Of a stretch of 64,000 nt of DNA, positions 63,993 through 64,000 are shown one piece after another. Position numbers and translations under genes: made by a program. The notes under the pieces are model-generated. The model was not told where the DNA came from and ran no database searches. It saw nothing but the letters and a program-made list of their open reading frames with translations. Position 1 is the first letter of the stretch, and every line of letters begins with the position of its first letter. Source of the stretch: DAIOEK01 sp963828285 (lineage in GTDB: Bacteria > Chloroflexota > Anaerolineae > Anaerolineales > Anaerolineaceae); NCBI GenBank assembly GCA_963828285.1, contig CAWHEB010000008.1:201462-265461 (forward strand). Reading direction: 5' to 3'.

Positions 63993-64000
63993 GGTGGGTT

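Noticed and set aside
1..64000. CRISPR arrays, tRNA or rRNA genes, phage or transposase genes
   Set aside because: No regularly spaced repeats of CRISPR type, no cloverleaf candidates and no transposase or phage structural motifs were found by reading either strand; a dedicated scan could still reveal a tRNA.

Overview
The window reads as a chromosomal segment of a mid-GC bacterium, most likely a Chloroflexota member of the Anaerolineae type. This is inference: there is no rRNA or other marker gene. It rests on lipoproteins and envelope proteins with Pro/Thr-rich linkers (26.7 kb, 36.2 kb), ribose/nucleoside-type ABC importers, and a scattering of single small stress or detoxification enzymes. 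No phage, insertion sequence, CRISPR array, tRNA or rRNA was recognised.

Layout. 1-7.4 kb (minus strand): a nucleoside-uptake operon, LacI regulator - ribokinase - BMP lipoprotein - ABC ATPase - two permeases - ADP-ribosylglycohydrolase (cut by the left edge), behind a clear promoter and PurR/LacI-like operator. 7.5-14.6 kb (plus): small enzymes (SRPBCC, RpoA-CTD-like, two DUF1801, DinB, NadE-like, VOC, membrane protein, PhzF) and a nitronate-monooxygenase-family protein. 14.8-22.6 kb (plus): an exopolysaccharide/O-antigen cluster (flippase, polymerase, MptE-like, WecG/TagA, priming glycosylphosphotransferase, ligase), partly broken. 22.6-25.4 kb: an AT-rich island with a sulfatase-like membrane protein between two deazaflavin-reductase-like gene ends. 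25.4-42.9 kb: mixed single genes including LysE exporter/XRE-cupin regulator, TetR, esterase, FAD oxidoreductase, pterin dehydratase, CAP-LysM protein, an AAC(6')-like acetyltransferase, and a c-di-GMP-I riboswitch with intrinsic terminator ahead of a secreted trypsin-like protease. 42.9-47.9 kb: a rhamnulose/fuculose-type sugar cluster (kinase, class II aldolase, PfkB kinase, DeoR regulator, divergent TIM-barrel isomerase). 48-55.3 kb: RRM protein, aldo/keto reductase, amidohydrolase, ribose-type ABC importer. 55.4-64 kb: ABC-2 permease remnant, CrtI-like oxidoreductase, small secreted protein, SLC13 transporter, methyltransferases and two tandem ICMT-family proteins.

A striking general feature is that about 18 genes are interrupted by single-base frameshifts, many in short homopolymers, while homologous sequence continues in another frame. 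This looks more like uncorrected sequencing indels than genome decay, but a few loci (amt, methyltransferase, ABC-2 permease, reductase 3' end) are truly truncated. For broken genes I give the whole locus and the frame-switch positions.
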